The notes beneath the pieces are model-generated. The model made no database searches. It was not told the origin of the DNA and saw only the letters and a list, made by a program, of their open reading frames with translations. The position numbers were made by a program, and so were the translations under genes. From assembly GCA_041402125.1 (NCBI GenBank), contig JAWKSY010000017.1, positions 43,886-107,885 of the forward strand: a stretch of DNA of 64,000 bases, in the 5' to 3' direction. This DNA comes from JAWKSY01 sp041402125 (GTDB lineage Bacteria; Planctomycetota; GCA-002687715; DRQF01). Below are positions 63,446 through 64,000 of the stretch, piece after piece (the first letter of the stretch is position 1; each line of letters begins with the position of its first letter).

Positions 63446-64000
63446 GGAGCGCTCGGAGGAACGACGACGACCGCGACCGCGGCCTCCGCGCGAGCGACGA
63501 CGACCGCCCGAGGATTCGCCGGAGCGCCCCTCGCCGCCGTCCTTCGAGCGGTTCTCGCCGCCTCCGTCGGACGGACGGTTGTCGTCACCGCCTCGGCCCT
63601 CGTTCCGGTTCTCGCCGCGTCCGCGCTCGTCCGAGCGGCCCTCGCCGCCGCGTCCCCGACCGCGGCCGCCGCGACCGCCGCGCGAGCGACGACGTCCCTC
63701 GCCGCGCGAAGACTCACCGCCCTCGCCGCCGTCCTCGCGGGCCGGCATCTCGTCGACCGCGAGATCGTCGATGGACCCGATCGAGTCGGAGTTGTCCCAG
63801 TCGTCGGCCAGGAGGCCGGTCGGCTTGTTGAGCTGCTCCTCTTCCCAGCGCTTGTAGTCGGAGCGGCTGCGGCGCCCGCCGGCGCCACGACGAGCGCGGC
63901 CGCCGCGCTCGCGACGACGGCTCTCGGATCCGCTCTCGGAGCTCTCCTCGGAGGAGGAGCGGCGGCTCTCGCGTCCCGACTCGGAGCGACGGCTCTCGCC
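63443..64000 (-). CDS. Arg/Gly/Ser/Glu-rich protein, C-terminal part only (runs off window)
   Basis: 186 codons, open to the window edge, ending in TGA at 63443-63445. The reading contains SESGRESRRSSSEESSESGS, a short ordered stretch 'SDYKRWEEEQLNKPTGLLAD' with DWDNSDSIGSIDDLAVDEMP, then a long tail of RGG/RGRG and GEGRS repeats ending GRRRSSERS. Such tails occur on RNA-binding proteins (helicases, RNase E-like or translation factors). The folded part lies outside the window, so the role is unknown. Confidence 0.7.
   Translation of the reverse strand, partial: GESRRSESGRESRRSSSEESSESGSESRRRERGGRARRGAGGRRSRSDYKRWEEEQLNKPTGLLADDWDNSDSIGSIDDLAVDEMPAREDGGEGGESSRGEGRRRSRGGRGGRGRGRGGEGRSDERGRGENRNEGRGGDDNRPSDGGGENRSKDGGEGRSGESSGGRRRSRGGRGRGRRRSSERS

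Overview
This is a 64 kb stretch of a high-GC bacterial chromosome. It is dense with genes and has no phage, IS or CRISPR content. The gene style points to Planctomycetota or a close relative, probably near the Saltatorellus/Engelhardtia-type lineages. The signs are many secreted proteins whose signal peptides end in A-A-Q or similar, an FG-GAP propeller protein with Gly-Asp-x-Asp-Gly-Asp-Gly repeats, a di-haem peroxidase with an extra C-terminal domain, a bacterial histone and a deoxyhypusine-synthase-like gene. There is no rRNA in the window, so this placement is an inference.

Layout. 0-8 kb (minus strand): start of a lipoprotein gene, a pair of palindromic repeats, CDF metal transporter, S9 peptidase (with a premature stop), citrate synthase, a VOC protein and a di-haem peroxidase. 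8-13 kb (plus): FG-GAP protein, HDOD protein, a frameshifted soluble transhydrogenase and an orphan beta-class DNA methyltransferase. 13-22 kb (minus): secreted M1 peptidase, cupredoxin lipoprotein, a VWA/MoxR pair, a protein that looks like a ribosome-hibernation (HPF) domain fused to an ECF-sigma-like domain, MATE exporter and a secreted unknown. 22-28.7 kb: a secreted unknown, a YgjP-type metalloprotease, four tRNAs (Arg, Arg, His, Lys), a 72-residue histone-fold protein, a YgiQ radical SAM protein (frameshifted) and an esterase. 28.8-35 kb (minus): an operon of AI-2E-type permease, MoxR ATPase and a large unknown protein, then two overlapping TPR genes. 35-41 kb: nucleotidyltransferase, fructose-bisphosphatase, a PLD-like protein, phosphofructokinase, Maf and the deoxyhypusine-synthase-like protein. 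41-48 kb (plus): a complete TolC/MacA/MacB-type efflux operon and a CNNM/CorC protein. 48-64 kb: a frameshifted secreted protein, acetyl-CoA synthetase, TruB, a frameshifted phosphatase-superfamily protein, uridine kinase, a membrane GT-C-like protein, a homocysteine methyltransferase/MTHFR fusion, MltA, an NHL-like protein, more palindromic repeats and the end of an Arg/Gly/Ser-rich protein.

Working together. Many neighbours overlap by 4 bases (ATGA, GTGA or TTGA), which marks translationally coupled operons. Central carbon enzymes (citrate synthase, Fbp, Pfk, Acs, transhydrogenase) are scattered rather than clustered. The most unusual content is the HPF-sigma fusion upstream of a MoxR/VWA pair, the histone with a lysine-rich tail, and a REPIN-like 77-bp module (two 31-bp palindromes 15 bases apart) found near both ends of the window.

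Data quality. Indels are concentrated in five short patches (about 11.05-11.28, 27.33-27.55, 48.05-48.74, 50.73-50.93 and 54.14-54.79 kb), while the remaining coding sequence reads cleanly. Local assembly error is more likely than real pseudogenes.
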